From Streptomyces sp. SLBN-31 (GTDB lineage: Bacteria; Actinomycetota; Actinomycetes; Streptomycetales; Streptomycetaceae): a DNA stretch of 64,000 bases. The DNA is taken from NCBI RefSeq assembly GCF_006715395.1, contig NZ_VFNC01000001.1, positions 744,001 through 808,000 of the forward strand, written 5' to 3'. The notes under the pieces were generated by a model, which worked only from the letters and a program-made list of their open reading frames with translations, searched no databases and had not been told where the DNA came from. This document shows positions 1 to 7,679 of the stretch, in pieces; positions within the stretch are counted from its first letter, which is position 1; every line of letters begins with the position of its first letter. Both the position numbers and the translations under genes were made by a program.

Positions 1-428
1 ACGGGACCCACACCCAGACCGCTCCCGCGGCCGCCGACGGCGACTGCGCCCCACAGGGGCCACCCGCACCCGGCGACGAAACCCGCACGGGTGGTGCGGG
101 TGGGAGCGAAGAGCGGGCCGAAGGCGAAGCCGAGGCCGCCGAACACACCCGCACCCCGGACGAGGAGGAGCCCGTCACCGCGAAGGGCCTCCCCAAGCGC
201 ACCCCGAAGATCACCACCCCCACCGAGGCACCCCGCCCGCGCGGCGGATCCGTCGACGCCGATGCTCTGCGCCGCAGGCTGGGCGGCTTCCGTCGGGGGG
301 CGGAGGCCGGCTACCGCGACGTACAGGCGGAGATCGCCGAACAGACAGGCCAGACCCAGGCTCCCGCCACAGAACCAGCCACATCCGAAGAAGCCACGGG
401 GGGCACAGTCGAGGAGGCAAGCAGTTGA
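1..428 (+). CDS. Conservon sensor histidine kinase, C-terminal end only (CvnA-like)
   Basis: Only the last 141 codons are in the window; the reading frame begins at base 3 and ends with TGA at 426-428. What remains is a disordered tail rich in Pro, Thr, Glu and Ala, followed near the end by a short conserved block (LRRRLGGFRRGAEAGYRDVQ). This kind of tail is typical of the large conservon histidine kinases with nitrate/nitrite-sensing-like domains. The identity rests mainly on the three following genes, which form the standard cvnBCD order. The stop overlaps the TTG start of the next gene by four bases (TTGA), which suggests translational coupling. The kinase core itself lies outside the window. 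Confidence 0.8.
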   Translation, partial: GTHTQTAPAAADGDCAPQGPPAPGDETRTGGAGGSEERAEGEAEAAEHTRTPDEEEPVTAKGLPKRTPKITTPTEAPRPRGGSVDADALRRRLGGFRRGAEAGYRDVQAEIAEQTGQTQAPATEPATSEEATGGTVEEASS

Positions 429-931
429 CCGCGCCCAGTACCTTCGGACTGAGCAGTGAAGCCCGTAACCTGCACTGGCTGCTGACGAACCTGGTCGAGG
501 AGGTGCCGGGCATCCAGTCGGTGGCGGTCGTCTCCTCCGACGGCCTGCTCCTGCTCTCCTCCGACCAGTCCCGCAACGACGAGGCCCGCCAGGCGCAGAC
601 CCGCACGGCGGCGAAGGGCCCCCGCGGCTCCGCCGCCGACCTCGCCACCATCGTCTCCGGCATCGGCAGCCTCACCATCGGCGCCGCCCGGCTGATGGAC
701 TCCGGCCCCGTGAAGCACACGATGGTCGCGATGGACGAGGGCAGCCTGTTCGTGATGTCGATCAGCGACGGCTCGCTGCTCGGCGTGCACGGCTCCGCGG
801 ACTGCGACATGAGCGTGGTGGCGTACCACATGGCGCTGTTCGTCGGCCGCGCCGGCCACGTCCTGACCCCCGAGCTCCGCAGCGAGCTGCGAAAATCCCT
901 GGAGCAGGAGTCCGCGGGGAGTGCCCGATGA
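425..931 (+). CDS. cvnB: Roadblock/LC7-domain protein (CvnB)
   Basis: A 168-residue single-domain protein. The order (LHWLLTNLVEEVPGIQSVAV, then a segment beginning GLLLLSSD) is the classic bacterial roadblock/LC7 fold. These proteins dimerise and, in the conservon model, bridge the membrane kinase and the small GTPase, acting as GAP or GEF scaffold. The TTG start overlaps the kinase stop, and the end overlaps the next gene by ATGA, so the four conservon genes are one operon. Length fits the family. The function of any one conservon is strain-specific and cannot be read from sequence. Confidence 0.9.
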   Translation: MTAPSTFGLSSEARNLHWLLTNLVEEVPGIQSVAVVSSDGLLLLSSDQSRNDEARQAQTRTAAKGPRGSAADLATIVSGIGSLTIGAARLMDSGPVKHTMVAMDEGSLFVMSISDGSLLGVHGSADCDMSVVAYHMALFVGRAGHVLTPELRSELRKSLEQESAGSAR

Positions 932-1347
932 CCAGTGACAAGCAGCAGAGGCGGACGCTCCCCGTCCGCGGCGGCGACCGCAAACCGGCCCGTGTCCGCC
1001 CCTACTCGCTCACCGGTGGCCGTACCCGCTTCGGACATGTCCTCCTCGTGGAGACGTTCGTCGCGGCGCTCGAGGCCCCGGAGGAGCGCAAGGAACTGAC
1101 GAATGGTTCCCTCAGCACCCGGGTGATGCCCGAGATGCGGGCCATCGTCGAACTGTGCCGCCGCATGCGCACGGTGGCCGAGATCGCCGCGCTGCTGAAG
1201 ATGCCGCTCGGCGTGGTCCGCGTGCTGCTCAGCGATCTCGCGGACCAGGGAAAGATCCGTGTGTACGGCACCGGGACCGGTCACGGCACGGGCCGTCCGG
1301 ACCGCGCTCTGCTGGAAAGGGTGCTGAGTGGACTCCGCCGTCTCTGA
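928..1347 (+). CDS. cvnC: DUF742 protein of the conservon (CvnC)
   Basis: A 139-residue DUF742 protein. The RPYSLTGGRT motif (about residues 28-37) is the family hallmark, and the C-terminal half (TVAEIAALLKMPLGVVRVLL) is a winged-helix-like segment. DUF742 proteins occur almost only between the roadblock protein and the GTPase in conservons; their biochemistry is unresolved. The ATG overlaps the roadblock stop (ATGA), and the last 20 bases overlap the start of the GTPase gene. Confidence 0.9.
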   Translation: MTSDKQQRRTLPVRGGDRKPARVRPYSLTGGRTRFGHVLLVETFVAALEAPEERKELTNGSLSTRVMPEMRAIVELCRRMRTVAEIAALLKMPLGVVRVLLSDLADQGKIRVYGTGTGHGTGRPDRALLERVLSGLRRL

Positions 1348-1963
1348 CGCCGCTGGCGTCGCCGCCTTCGTCGACCCCGACGAGAACCTGCAGTCCTGGC
1401 AGACGGACCGCACACGCGCCCCGATCGCCACGAAGATAGTTGTGGCGGGCGGGTTCGGCGTCGGCAAGACGACCCTCGTCACCACCGTCTCGGAGATCAC
1501 GCCCCTGCAGACCGAGGCGCTGATGACCGAGGCCAGCGAGGAGACCGACGACCTCACCGCCACGCCGGAGAAGCTGACCACCACAGTGGCCATGGACTTC
1601 GGCCGCCTCACGCTCGACGACGACCTGGTGCTCTACCTGTTCGGCACGCCGGGCCAGCAGCGGTTCTGGTTCATGTGGGACGACCTCGTGCGCGGCGCGA
1701 TCGGCGCCGTCGTACTGGCCGACACCCGGCGGCTGAAGGACTGCTTCCCCGCGCTCGACTACTTCGAGAGCTGCGGACTGCCGTACGTCGTCGCGGTCAA
1801 CCACTTCGACGGCAGCGAGCTGTTCGAACCGGAGGACGTGCGGGAGGCGTTGACGATCCCCGCGCACATACCTGTAATGATCATGGATGCGCGGCGGAGG
1901 ATCTCGGTGATCGAGACTCTCCTGTCCCTCGTCGGCCACGCGCTCGACGAGACCCCCGAGTAG
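1328..1963 (+). CDS. cvnD: Conservon Ras-like GTPase (CvnD)
   Basis: A 211-residue small GTPase of the MglA/CvnD type. The GTG at 1328 lies inside the end of cvnC. Visible motifs are the P-loop (GGFGVGKTT, about residues 39-47), a G3-like segment (LFGTPGQQRF) and a G4 position reading NHFD instead of the canonical NKxD. The N-[HK]-F-D variant is common in conservon GTPases. It is the presumed output switch of the kinase-roadblock-DUF742 complex at the membrane. A flavoprotein gene follows after 26 bases and may be the enzymatic effector. Confidence 0.9.
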   Translation: MDSAVSDAAGVAAFVDPDENLQSWQTDRTRAPIATKIVVAGGFGVGKTTLVTTVSEITPLQTEALMTEASEETDDLTATPEKLTTTVAMDFGRLTLDDDLVLYLFGTPGQQRFWFMWDDLVRGAIGAVVLADTRRLKDCFPALDYFESCGLPYVVAVNHFDGSELFEPEDVREALTIPAHIPVMIMDARRRISVIETLLSLVGHALDETPE

Positions 1964-1989
1964 TCGCCCTCTTAGGAGCAGTCACCCGC

Positions 1990-3243
1990 ATGCGGAAGAT
2001 ACTCGTCGTAGGAGCCGGCCAGTCCGGACTCCAGCTCGCCCTCGGCCTCCAGTCGCACGGGTACGAGGTCACCCTGATGTCCAACCGGACGGCGGACGAG
2101 ATCCGTTCCGGCCGGGTCATGTCGACGCAGTGCATGTTCCACACGGCACTGCAGCACGAGCGCGATCTCCAGCTGAACTTCTGGGAGTCCCAGGCCCCGA
2201 AGATCGGGGGACTCGGCGTCTCGGTGGCGGCCCCCGGCTCCTGGAGCGAGGGCCCGGCCGCCCGTGCGATCGACTGGGTGGGCGACCTCGACGGGTACGC
2301 GCAGTCGGTCGACCAGCGGGTGAAGATGGCCGGCTGGATGGAGACCTTCGCGCAGCGCGGCGGCCAGCTGGTCATCCACGGCGCGGCCGTCTCCGACCTC
2401 GACTACTTCTCCCGCACCTACGACCTGGTGCTGGTGTCGGCGGGCAAGGGCGAGCTGGTGTCGATGTTCGGCCGGGACGCCTCGCGTTCCCCGTACAGCG
2501 AGCCGCAGCGCGCCCTCGCCGTCTCCTACGTCCACGGACTCGGCCCGCGTCCCGAGCACCCGGACCGCGAGGCGGTCCGCTGCAACCTGGTCCCGGGCGT
2601 GGGCGAGCTGTTCGTCATGCCGACGCTCACCACCTCCGGCCGCGCCGACATCCTGTTCTGGGAGGGCATACCCGGCGGCCCGCTCGACGTCTTCAACGGC
2701 GTCAAGGACCCGGCGGAGCACCTCTCCCTGACCCTGGAACTCATGGAGCGGTACACGCCCTGGGAGTACGCGCGGGCCACCAAGGTCGAACTGACCGACG
2801 CCGGCGGCACGTTGTCCGGCCGTTACGCCCCGACCGTCCGCAACCCCATCGGCCGCCTGCCCGGCGGCGGCCTGGTCCTCGGTGTGGCCGACGTCGTCGT
2901 CGCCAACGACCCGATCACCGGGCAGGGCTCCAACTCCGCCTCCAAGTGCGCCGCCGCCTACCTCGCGTCGATCCTGGAGAACGGCGAGAAGGAGTTCGAC
3001 GAGAGCTGGATGCAGGCGACGTTCGACCGCTACTGGGAGACGGCCCAGCACGTCACCAAGTGGACGAACGCGATGCTCGCGCCGCCGCCGGAGCACATCC
3101 TCAACCTGATCGGCGCCGCCGGGCAGCTGCAGCCGGTCGCCGACCGGTTCGCCAACGGCTTCAACAACCCCGCGGACTTCGAGAACTTCTTCTACGAGCC
3201 GGCGAAGGCGGAGGCCTACCTCGCCTCGGTCGCGGGAGCCTGA
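1990..3243 (+). CDS. StyA-like FAD-dependent mono-oxygenase (styrene/indole mono-oxygenase family)
   Basis: A 417-residue flavoprotein. The N-terminus has the Rossmann dinucleotide fingerprint (ILVVGAGQSGLQLALGL) at residues 4-20. The body (RSGRVMSTQCMFHTALQHER, then an insert region ending FENFFYEPAKAEAYL) matches the styrene/indole mono-oxygenase StyA family. Such enzymes take reduced FAD from a separate reductase and epoxidise or hydroxylate aromatic substrates; no reductase is adjacent. The ATG at 1990 is chosen because AGGAG sits about ten bases upstream and the FAD motif starts immediately. It closely follows the conservon GTPase on the same strand and probably belongs to its operon. 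The substrate is unknown. Confidence 0.8.
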   Translation: MRKILVVGAGQSGLQLALGLQSHGYEVTLMSNRTADEIRSGRVMSTQCMFHTALQHERDLQLNFWESQAPKIGGLGVSVAAPGSWSEGPAARAIDWVGDLDGYAQSVDQRVKMAGWMETFAQRGGQLVIHGAAVSDLDYFSRTYDLVLVSAGKGELVSMFGRDASRSPYSEPQRALAVSYVHGLGPRPEHPDREAVRCNLVPGVGELFVMPTLTTSGRADILFWEGIPGGPLDVFNGVKDPAEHLSLTLELMERYTPWEYARATKVELTDAGGTLSGRYAPTVRNPIGRLPGGGLVLGVADVVVANDPITGQGSNSASKCAAAYLASILENGEKEFDESWMQATFDRYWETAQHVTKWTNAMLAPPPEHILNLIGAAGQLQPVADRFANGFNNPADFENFFYEPAKAEAYLASVAGA

Positions 3244-4280
3244 TCACCGTCCGGCCGCACGGCCCCGAGGACGGGGTACGAGGCGATCGGGGAGACCCTG
3301 ATCTGCTCGCCCGTCCTGGGGGCCTGGATCACCTTTCCCGCGCCCAGGTACATCGCCACGTGCGTGGCCTCGGGGAAGTAGACCACCAGGTCGCCGGGGC
3401 GCAGCCGGTCGAGGGGGACCCTCGGCAGCCGCGCCCACTGCTCCTGGCTGGTGCGGGGGACCGGCGTTCCGGCGTGACCCCAGGCCTGGGACGTCAGCCC
3501 CGAGCAGTCGTACGACTCCGGGCCCGCCGCGCCCCAGCGGTAGGGCTTTCCGAGCTGCTGCACGGCGTAGCGCAGGGCGCGGTCGCCCGCCCGTGACGGC
3601 TCGCGCTCGGCGCCGAGCGCCCCGGAGGGCACCAGGGCGCGCTGCGCGGTGTCGACGCTGCTCTTCTCCAACTCGTCGATCTGGGCGATCTGTTGCGGGG
3701 TGAGCGAGACGAGGAGTTCCTCGACGTCCCGCAGCCGCTTCTGTACGTCGTCGCGGTTCTTCTTCTGCCGTGCGACGAGGGTGAGTTGCGCGTCGAGCGC
3801 CTTGCGCGCCCTGCGGGCGAGGTCGTCGGCCTTCTTCTCGGTGCCGGTGAGGCGGCCGACGGTCTTGGCGCGTTCCTGGGCCAACTGGCCGATGACATGG
3901 CTCTCGTCGAGGGCCTGCTGGGGGTCGCGGGCGAGGAGCAGGCGGACGTAGGGGGAGAGGGCGGTGCTGTTCTGGTACTGCTCGCGGGCCAGCCGTCCCG
4001 CCGCGCCGCGGCTGTCCTTCAGGGCGATCCGGGTGCGGGTCAGCTCGGTGTCCAGGCGTTCGACCTCGGCCCGCTGCCTGGTCAGCTTCTCCTCGGTGGC
4101 GTCGTACGTCTCGGTGGCCTTCTCGGCCTGCCGGTACAGCCGCTGAAGGTCCGTCAGCAGCTCGGAGACGGGACGCTCGCCGGTGCCGGGCTCGGGAGCG
4201 GCCGTGGCGGGCAGCGGTGCGAGGACGGTGCCGGCCGCCACCGCGGCCGTACACACCAGACGCAGAAGCCTTCCTGACAT
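3216..4280 (-). CDS. Secreted NlpC/P60 (C40) peptidoglycan hydrolase with coiled coil
   Basis: A 354-residue secreted hydrolase. Residues 1-27 are a signal peptide (hydrophobic run ending PATA). Residues about 45-210 form a long coiled coil, as in RipA/Cwl-type hydrolases. The last 110 residues are an NlpC/P60 domain with catalytic Cys in ESYDCSGLTSQAW and His in PEATHVAMYLG. The enzyme should cut D-glutamyl-meso/LL-diaminopimelate links in stem peptides. GGAGGTGAT lies just upstream of the ATG at 4280. The 3' end runs 28 bases into the convergent flavoprotein gene. The coiled coil probably self-inhibits or docks an FtsEX-like activator (inference). Confidence 0.9.
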   Translation of the reverse strand: MSGRLLRLVCTAAVAAGTVLAPLPATAAPEPGTGERPVSELLTDLQRLYRQAEKATETYDATEEKLTRQRAEVERLDTELTRTRIALKDSRGAAGRLAREQYQNSTALSPYVRLLLARDPQQALDESHVIGQLAQERAKTVGRLTGTEKKADDLARRARKALDAQLTLVARQKKNRDDVQKRLRDVEELLVSLTPQQIAQIDELEKSSVDTAQRALVPSGALGAEREPSRAGDRALRYAVQQLGKPYRWGAAGPESYDCSGLTSQAWGHAGTPVPRTSQEQWARLPRVPLDRLRPGDLVVYFPEATHVAMYLGAGKVIQAPRTGEQIRVSPIASYPVLGAVRPDGDQAPATEAR

Positions 4281-4383
4281 GTCATCACCTCCGGTGCGGG
4301 GCAGCCCCTCCGCCCCGCACCGCGAGCCTGCGACGGACGCCGCGGCTTCGCGCGCCGAGTGTGCGCGGTTCGGCGCAACCTCG

Positions 4384-4704
4384 TCACCCGTCGGTGTCCT
4401 CCGGCTTGCCGCCCGGCGTGGCGTCCGGCCGGGACCAGGGCCACTTCGGCCGGCCGGTGTCCCTGCCCTGAGGGTCGTACGCGTACTTCCAGCCTCGCGG
4501 GAGCCCGAGCCGTTTGCTGTGCCCGCGGGGCACCCGCCGGTAGACCAGCACGGTGCCGGGCCCGCCGGCCGGGTCGGGGACCGGGATGCGGTAGGTCTTG
4601 GGCGGGTGCCCGGTGGCGCCGACCAGCACCGGCAGCACCCGGCCGTTCATGGGCCCACCCTCGAAGGGGGTCGGTTCGCTTCTCACGGCACCAGTGTCAG
4701 ACAT
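4384..4704 (-). CDS. Hypothetical protein, translationally coupled to the TetR gene
   Basis: A 106-residue soluble protein that I cannot assign to a named family. It has Pro/Gly-rich ends and a conserved-looking centre (GHSKRLGLPRGWKYAYDPQG, about residues 61-80). The ATG at 4704 lies inside the last codons of the upstream tetR gene, an 8-base overlap, so the two are probably co-translated. An internal ATG at residue 19 (GGPMNGRVLP) is an alternative start. The wall-hydrolase gene follows about 100 bases downstream on the same strand. Confidence 0.6.
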   Translation of the reverse strand: MSDTGAVRSEPTPFEGGPMNGRVLPVLVGATGHPPKTYRIPVPDPAGGPGTVLVYRRVPRGHSKRLGLPRGWKYAYDPQGRDTGRPKWPWSRPDATPGGKPEDTDG

Positions 4705-5344
4705 CCTCGGCCATGGTCCGCACCAGCGCCGCGGTCTGCGGGTCCCGGTTCGCGGTCACGGTGAGGACGGCCAGGAACTGCTCGACCAGCCAGTCCCGCA
4801 GTTCGTCGAGCGGGGGCTGCTTGTCCTCGTCCAGCCAGATGAGCGAGGCCGCCTCCACGGCGGTGATCCACATTCGCACGGTCATGCGCAGCAGCAGACC
4901 GGGGTCGCTCACCCCGAGGTGGTTGAGGATGTGCTCGGCGGCGGCCCGGCGCACGCCGTCCACGATGGCGGTCGTCCGGGACGTCTCGACCACGCTGCCG
5001 CCCTGGAGGAGGGCGCTAAACCCGGCGTCGTGCTGGTCGACGAAGGCCAGGTAGCGGTCGAGGGCGCGGGCGAGGCGGGGCAGGAGCGGCCCCTCCCGGG
5101 GTTCGTCGAAGCACAGCCGCAGCTCGTCGGCGGCCGACCGCAGCGCGGCCTCGTACAACTGCTGCTTGCCGCCCGGGAAGTACCGGTACACCAGCGGGCG
5201 GGAGACTCCGGCCGCCTCGGCCACGTCGTCCAGGGAGACCTCTTCGGGCGCGCGGTGCGCGAAGAGGCCGAGGGCGGCCTCGAGGAGCTGGCTACGGCGC
5301 TCCTCGACACTCAGGCGGCGATAGGCGGGCGCGGCAGGGGTCAT
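4697..5344 (-). CDS. TetR/AcrR-family repressor
   Basis: A 215-residue TetR-type regulator. The N-terminal helix-turn-helix is clear (VSLDDVAEAAGVSRPLVYRY, about residues 36-55), followed by FPGGKQQLYEAALRSA, the usual linker into the ligand-binding domain. It lies downstream of the diiron oxygenase gene on the same strand but is separated from it by a long hairpin (5385-5457). A palindrome at 6434-6456, between the two diiron-enzyme genes, is the best nearby candidate operator. The ligand is unknown. Confidence 0.88.
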   Translation of the reverse strand: MTPAAPAYRRLSVEERRSQLLEAALGLFAHRAPEEVSLDDVAEAAGVSRPLVYRYFPGGKQQLYEAALRSAADELRLCFDEPREGPLLPRLARALDRYLAFVDQHDAGFSALLQGGSVVETSRTTAIVDGVRRAAAEHILNHLGVSDPGLLLRMTVRMWITAVEAASLIWLDEDKQPPLDELRDWLVEQFLAVLTVTANRDPQTAALVRTMAEDV

Positions 5345-5384
5345 GGGTGCAGCGTAGTCGGGCGTCCACAGGTGTGTCGTGGCT

Positions 5385-5457
5385 GGTCGCGCGGTTCCCC
5401 GCGCCCCCGGAAGAACCCAGCCGGACCTCCTCGAGGGGCGCGGGGAACCGCGCGACC
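5385..5457. terminator. Perfect 23-bp inverted repeat (dispersed Streptomyces hairpin/terminator)
   Basis: Bases 5385-5407 and 5435-5457 are perfect reverse complements (arm core GCGCGGTTCCCCGCGCCCC) with a 27-base loop. Very similar GGGGCGCGGGGAAC-type palindromes recur between genes in Streptomyces genomes. Here it separates the end of the diiron oxygenase gene from tetR, both on the minus strand, and would serve as a factor-independent terminator without a U-tract. It may also be a REP-like repeat. Confidence 0.75.
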
Positions 5458-5483
5458 GGCCCCCCGCCGGCCCGCAGCCCGCA

Positions 5484-6422
5484 TCAAGCCAGCAGTCCCG
5501 AGCTCTTCCACAGCCTTCGGCCGACGCCCCGGAGCACCCCGATGTCGTCCAGGAAGTCGGTCAGCCGCTTGGCGCCCGTCTGCATGATCTCGCGCCGGTG
5601 CCCGCTGGTCTTCACCTGCGCCAGGGCCTCCCGCTTGTCGAGCCCGACGTTCGTGTAGACCTCGGGGTTGACGAAGGCGACGGAGAACACCCGCGCGAAC
5701 TCGCCGGAGGTGACCCGGGTGAACTCCTGCGACCACCTCGGCGCCGTCACCATCTGCCGCCGCAGCTCCTCACGCGCGTACCGCACGTGACGGGCCTCCT
5801 CCACGACATGGATGCGCGTGACGCCGCGGATCAGCGGCTGCACCCGCTCGTCGGGGAAGGTCAGTCGCTGCATCCAGTCGAGGACCTCCTCGCCCAGCAG
5901 CGTGGCGGTGAACGACCCCGGCGTGGTCGAGATCGTCTTGAACAGCCGGCCGAGGTGCTGGTGCGCCCGGGCCACCGGGTACCAAGGCGTGCCCCCGTGC
6001 GAGATCAGCCGGGCGAACATCTTCGAGTGCCGACACTCGTCCTCGATCTCGGTGAGCGCGTAGCGCACGTGCGCGCTCGTCGCCGCCTTGTCGTAGATGT
6101 GCCGCACGAGCAGCTGCATCAGGATGATCTCGAACCAGATGCCCAGCGAGGCGAGGGCGGCGGCCTCGTGCTGGGACAGCAGGATCCGCTGCTCCTCGCT
6201 CATCCGCTTCCACATCGGGGTGTCGTAGAGGGACACCAGCTCCGGCGGCCAGAACCACTTGCCCTCCTCGAAGGGGGCGTCCCAGTCCAGCTCCTTGTCG
6301 GGGTCGAAGGAGTGTTTGGCGGAGGACGCGAGGAGTCGCTCGGCGACCTGCTCGCGGTCCTTGAGCAGCCCGAGAGCGTCGCGCAGGCCGTCGAGCGCGT
6401 CGGCTTCCGTGAGAGTCGTCAT
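5484..6422 (-). CDS. AurF-like diiron N-oxygenase
   Basis: A 312-residue protein of the AurF (p-aminobenzoate N-oxygenase) family of ferritin-like diiron enzymes. The helical core carries iron-ligand motifs EIEDECRHSKMF and VVEEARHVRYAREEL, both with the E/D-x-x-H signature. AurF enzymes oxidise aryl amines to nitro compounds; some homologues act on other small molecules, so the substrate is open. The ATG at 6422 is preferred over an upstream TTG at 6458 because homologues begin near MTTLTEADAL and a promoter sits directly before it. It is divergent from a second diiron-type gene across a shared palindromic region. Confidence 0.82.
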   Translation of the reverse strand: MTTLTEADALDGLRDALGLLKDREQVAERLLASSAKHSFDPDKELDWDAPFEEGKWFWPPELVSLYDTPMWKRMSEEQRILLSQHEAAALASLGIWFEIILMQLLVRHIYDKAATSAHVRYALTEIEDECRHSKMFARLISHGGTPWYPVARAHQHLGRLFKTISTTPGSFTATLLGEEVLDWMQRLTFPDERVQPLIRGVTRIHVVEEARHVRYAREELRRQMVTAPRWSQEFTRVTSGEFARVFSVAFVNPEVYTNVGLDKREALAQVKTSGHRREIMQTGAKRLTDFLDDIGVLRGVGRRLWKSSGLLA

Positions 6423-6429
6423 GGTTCTT

Positions 6430-6458
6430 ATGAGACTGCCTGTCAGCAAGGCAGTCAA
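6430..6458 (-). promoter_or_regulatory. Palindromic operator/promoter of the AurF-like gene, probably leaderless
   Basis: On the minus strand TTGACT (6453-6458) and TCTCAT (6430-6435) are spaced 17 bases, a good -35/-10 pair. A perfect 8-bp inverted repeat (GACTGCCT at 6434-6441, AGGCAGTC at 6449-6456) fills the spacer, as expected for a TetR-type operator. Seven bases after the -10 comes the A of the ATG at 6422, so the transcript is probably leaderless. There is no ribosome-binding site in that gap. Confidence 0.6.
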
Positions 6459-6509
6459 TCCCCTGCACGGGACTTGTTGACTCGGCGTCTACGTGTGAGC
6501 CTGCGGGGT

Positions 6510-7631
6510 ATGCCGACCCGTGAGCTGTACACCAATGACCCCGGTGACCATCTCTGGCAGGTTCCCGCCTCCGGCGCGGCCCGTTTCAGCTGGGAGTACG
6601 ACGACGGACGGGACCGGCTGCTCGCCCTGTACCAGAAGGGAAAGGACAAGCAGTGGGACGGACAGCGCCGCATCGACTGGGACCTGGAGGTCGACCCGCA
6701 CGACGTGCTGGGCACACCGGACGAGGCCATCTCCCTGTACGGGACGCCGTACTGGGTGAAGATGAGCGACCGGGAGAAGGGTGAACTGCGGCAGCACTAC
6801 GCCTCCTGGCAGTTCAGCCAGTTCCTGCACGGCGAGCAGGGCGCCATGATCTGCGCGGCGCGGATCGTGGAGTCGGTGCCGGACCTGGACGCCAAGTTCT
6901 ACTCGGCGACGCAGACCATGGACGAGGCGCGGCACGCCGAGATCTACGGCCGCTTCCTGCACGAGAAGGTCGGGATGGTCTACCCGATCAACGACAACCT
7001 CCAGTCGCTGCTGGGGGACACCCTCCGCGACAGCCGCTGGGACATGCCCTACCTGGGCATGCAGGTGCTGATCGAGGGGCTGGCGCTGGCGGCCTTCGGC
7101 ATGATCCGCGACACGACCACCAAGCCGCTGCCCAAGCAGATCCTCGCCTACGTCATGCAGGACGAGGCCCGGCACGTCGCCTTCGGGCGCATGGCGCTGC
7201 GCGACTACTACAAGCAGCTCACGGACGCCGAACTGCGCGAGCGCGAGGAGTTCGTCATCGAGGGCTGCTACCTGATGCGCGACCGGCTGCGGGGCGTCGA
7301 GGTCCTGGAGAACTTCGGCATCCCCACCGCGCAGGCGGAGGAGTACAGCGAACAGTCCGAATTCCTCGCGCTCTTCCGGCAGTTGCTGTTCTCCCGCATC
7401 GTGCCGTGCGTCAAGGACATCGGTCTGTGGGGCAAGCGGCTGCAGCAGGCCTACGTCGACATGGGCGTCTTCGAGATGGGCGACTCCAACCTGGACCTGC
7501 TGATGGCGCAGGACGAGGAGATCGCCGAGAAGCTGGACGCGGAGCGGTTCGCGGCCGAGGAGCACGAGCGGGTCGCCGAGGTGACGGAGGCCATCGAGGC
7601 GGGTGTCGGTGAGGGCGTCGGGGAGGGCTGA
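6510..7631 (+). CDS. Ferritin-like diiron-site protein
   Basis: A 373-residue protein with a ribonucleotide-reductase-R2/ferritin-like four-helix core. Two DEARH motifs are spaced as in diiron carboxylate enzymes (TMDEARHAEIYGRFLHE and MQDEARHVAFGRMALRDYY). The C-terminus is acidic and low-complexity. It is annotated elsewhere simply as ferritin-like; the reaction is unknown, but an oxidase or oxygenase role is likely given conserved ligands and the divergent AurF-like neighbour. The ATG at 6510 is chosen; an in-frame GTG lies five codons upstream at 6495. A shared promoter region and tetR suggest co-regulation. Confidence 0.78.
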   Translation: MPTRELYTNDPGDHLWQVPASGAARFSWEYDDGRDRLLALYQKGKDKQWDGQRRIDWDLEVDPHDVLGTPDEAISLYGTPYWVKMSDREKGELRQHYASWQFSQFLHGEQGAMICAARIVESVPDLDAKFYSATQTMDEARHAEIYGRFLHEKVGMVYPINDNLQSLLGDTLRDSRWDMPYLGMQVLIEGLALAAFGMIRDTTTKPLPKQILAYVMQDEARHVAFGRMALRDYYKQLTDAELREREEFVIEGCYLMRDRLRGVEVLENFGIPTAQAEEYSEQSEFLALFRQLLFSRIVPCVKDIGLWGKRLQQAYVDMGVFEMGDSNLDLLMAQDEEIAEKLDAERFAAEEHERVAEVTEAIEAGVGEGVGEG

Positions 7632-7679
7632 CACCCCGGCGCGGACCGCGGACCCGCCCGTATGCAGTAACGTGCCGAC

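Noticed and set aside
211..1611. Long minus-strand open frame opposite the conservon
   Set aside because: It is the shadow of three well-supported plus-strand genes in GC-rich DNA; it has no family match and low-complexity composition.
4281..4383. c-di-AMP riboswitch before the NlpC/P60 gene
   Set aside because: Some Streptomyces wall hydrolase genes have such leaders, but the leader here is only about 100 bases, with a coding frame just upstream and no recognisable motifs.
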